A DNA stretch of 5,603 nt from Succinimonas sp963628765 (lineage in GTDB: Bacteria > Pseudomonadota > Gammaproteobacteria > Enterobacterales > Succinivibrionaceae), in NCBI GenBank assembly GCA_963628765.1, contig CAVGFV010000149.1, positions 1 to 5,603 on the forward strand. Reading direction: 5' to 3'. Every line of letters begins with the position of its first letter. Position 1 is the stretch's first letter. Positions 4,499-5,603 of this stretch are shown in pieces. The translations under genes were made by a program, and so were the position numbers. Below the pieces are notes generated by a model. That model was given only the letters and a program-made list of their open reading frames with translations. It had not been told where the DNA came from and ran no database searches.

Positions 4499-5603
4499 TC
4501 ACTTAGCTGTTTTATGGTGAGAACAGCTATTTTTCTTGAACTTAAAATTCATAATTTTATTGTATTGGCTTTCAGATAAAATTGCATTATCTAACGGCAA
4601 CGTTGTTGTATTCATCAACTTAACTAAGAAGTCAGTTTTTGTTGCTAAGTTGATGTATTTACTTCCGTGTTTTGTGAATTTAAAGTCTCTAATAAATTTA
4701 AAGAAATCTTGATAGGAATCTCCATCATTTAGTTCGTATATCTGCAAGATTCTTGTCAGCATCGTTGATAAGTAACATATTAAAAAGTGGCCAAAAATTG
4801 TATTCTTCTTTTGTAGAAATACCGGTCTCGCATCTAATTCAGATTTCATAATTCGGAAGCTTTCTTCGATACGCCAAAGGTTATGATAGACACGATAAAT
4901 CTCTTGTTTTGGTAACTTTAGTTCTGACGTGACAATAAGGTTAAAACCGCAGAGTTTCTTGTCTTCTTCTAGTTTTTCGTCATTGATTATAGCTACTGCT
5001 TTTGAGCCATCCTTTCCTTTGAAATTAACGTATTTACTGCATTCACCAAATTCTTCTTTTTTAGCTCTAGATAAACACAAGGAGCGGGCCTTTTCTACCA
5101 TTCTATCAATTTCAAATTTTTGTTTTTTGGCAAGCTCTGGATTGAAAGTTGCTACACGTTTTTCTTTTATCGTGAATTCAATTTTATGACCAGTCTCATC
5201 AGTAAATGCGTATTTGTAATCATCAATGCAGTCTTTAATTTTGTATAAAACTTCTCCGTTAACATTTTTTACGTCAATGTAGTCAATAGAAGATAATACC
5301 CAATGCTTTTCTGTATCAGGCAAAGTTTTACAAGATTTCGAGAATATATATCCATCTTTATTTATCAAAGCTGTATAAATGTTTTGAGCACAATTTAAGC
5401 CTTTATCTGCGACTTGAACTATTTTGGTGTTAATTTCATTTCTTCGCTTTAATTCATTTATGACTTCTCTTATTTGTGGTTTCTCTGATTGATTTCCAGG
5501 AAATAGTTTCATACCTATTGGGATTTGGTTACCGTCCAATAAAAGCCCCATAGAAACTAAAGGTAAAGGTCTATTTTCTTTGCTTGGACCTTTACGTCTC
5601 AGT
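4499..5603 (-). CDS. IS1634-like (IS4-type DDE) transposase, 5' end beyond window
   Basis: The frame is open from the right edge to TGA at 4499-4501, so the gene is cut by the window rather than starting at the internal ATG at 5551: codons before it read 'LRRKGPSKENRPLPLVS', typical of this family just after the first catalytic Asp. About 367 residues are visible. Seen: 'MGLLLDGNQIPIGMKLFPGN' followed by 'QSEKPQ', the second catalytic Asp in 'VQVADKGLN' (codon 5405-5407), and the catalytic Glu in 'LWRIEESFRIMKSEL' (Glu codon 4865-4867), then 'GHFLICYLS'. The order and 'LWRIEESF..K' signature fit IS1634-type transposases within the RNase H-like DDE group. No frameshift or stop interrupts the visible part, so the element may be active. 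The first Asp and the start lie outside. It faces the UPF0149 gene and was probably inserted into non-essential DNA. Confidence 0.9.
   Translation of the reverse strand, partial: LRRKGPSKENRPLPLVSMGLLLDGNQIPIGMKLFPGNQSEKPQIREVINELKRRNEINTKIVQVADKGLNCAQNIYTALINKDGYIFSKSCKTLPDTEKHWVLSSIDYIDVKNVNGEVLYKIKDCIDDYKYAFTDETGHKIEFTIKEKRVATFNPELAKKQKFEIDRMVEKARSLCLSRAKKEEFGECSKYVNFKGKDGSKAVAIINDEKLEEDKKLCGFNLIVTSELKLPKQEIYRVYHNLWRIEESFRIMKSELDARPVFLQKKNTIFGHFLICYLSTMLTRILQIYELNDGDSYQDFFKFIRDFKFTKHGSKYINLATKTDFLVKLMNTTTLPLDNAILSESQYNKIMNFKFKKNSCSHHKTAK
4504..4534 (+). terminator. Intrinsic terminator-like hairpin inside the transposase 3' end
   Basis: TAGCTGTTTT (4504-4513) pairs with AGAACAGCTA (4520-4529), including one G-U pair in RNA, with a six-base loop, followed by TTTTT (4530-4534). 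On the plus strand this has the form of a rho-independent terminator, though the stem is only moderately GC-rich. It would stop transcripts coming from the UPF0149 side before they run antisense through the transposase. On the minus strand no T tract follows. It lies over the last codons of the transposase. Confidence 0.5.

Noticed and set aside
4499..5603. A CRISPR array, tRNA or attachment site near the IS
   Set aside because: No regularly spaced repeats and no tRNA-like cloverleaf were seen here; the region is explained by the transposase coding sequence.

Overview
The window is AT-rich DNA from a bacterium. Three of its genes have close gammaproteobacterial counterparts: YbjD-type OLD nuclease, SuhB, and a YgfB/UPF0149 protein. 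With the low GC, a type VI secretion Hcp and an IS1634-like transposase, a low-GC gammaproteobacterium is likely. A gut lineage such as Succinivibrionaceae is a guess, not something the sequence proves.

Layout from left to right: (1) hcp (35-589, minus), encoding a type VI secretion tube protein, with no other T6SS gene visible. (2) A 192-base AT-rich divergent spacer with two adjacent palindromes and a short repeat-like segment. (3) ybjD-like OLD-family ATPase/TOPRIM nuclease (782-2464, plus). (4) A short convergent spacer with a hairpin terminator that best serves suhB. (5) suhB (2578-3423, minus), an inositol-monophosphatase-family protein with an unusual substitution in its metal/water-binding motif. 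(6) A compact divergent promoter region in which the suhB promoter and the next gene's promoter appear to share one palindromic -35 element. (7) A YgfB/UPF0149 family gene (3562-4251, plus) with an extra charged C-terminal tail. (8) About 250 bases of apparent gene debris (4252-4498). (9) The 3' part of an IS1634-like transposase gene (4499-5603, minus), which runs off the right edge.

The genes do not form a pathway or one operon. Each is transcribed separately: hcp/ybjD and suhB/UPF0149 are divergent pairs, and ybjD/suhB are convergent. I see no convincing new multi-gene system. The points most worth a second look are the SuhB active-site change (Thr to Ile in the DPIDGxTNF motif), the shared -35 palindrome, and a degenerate repeat found both just upstream of ybjD and next to the insertion sequence.
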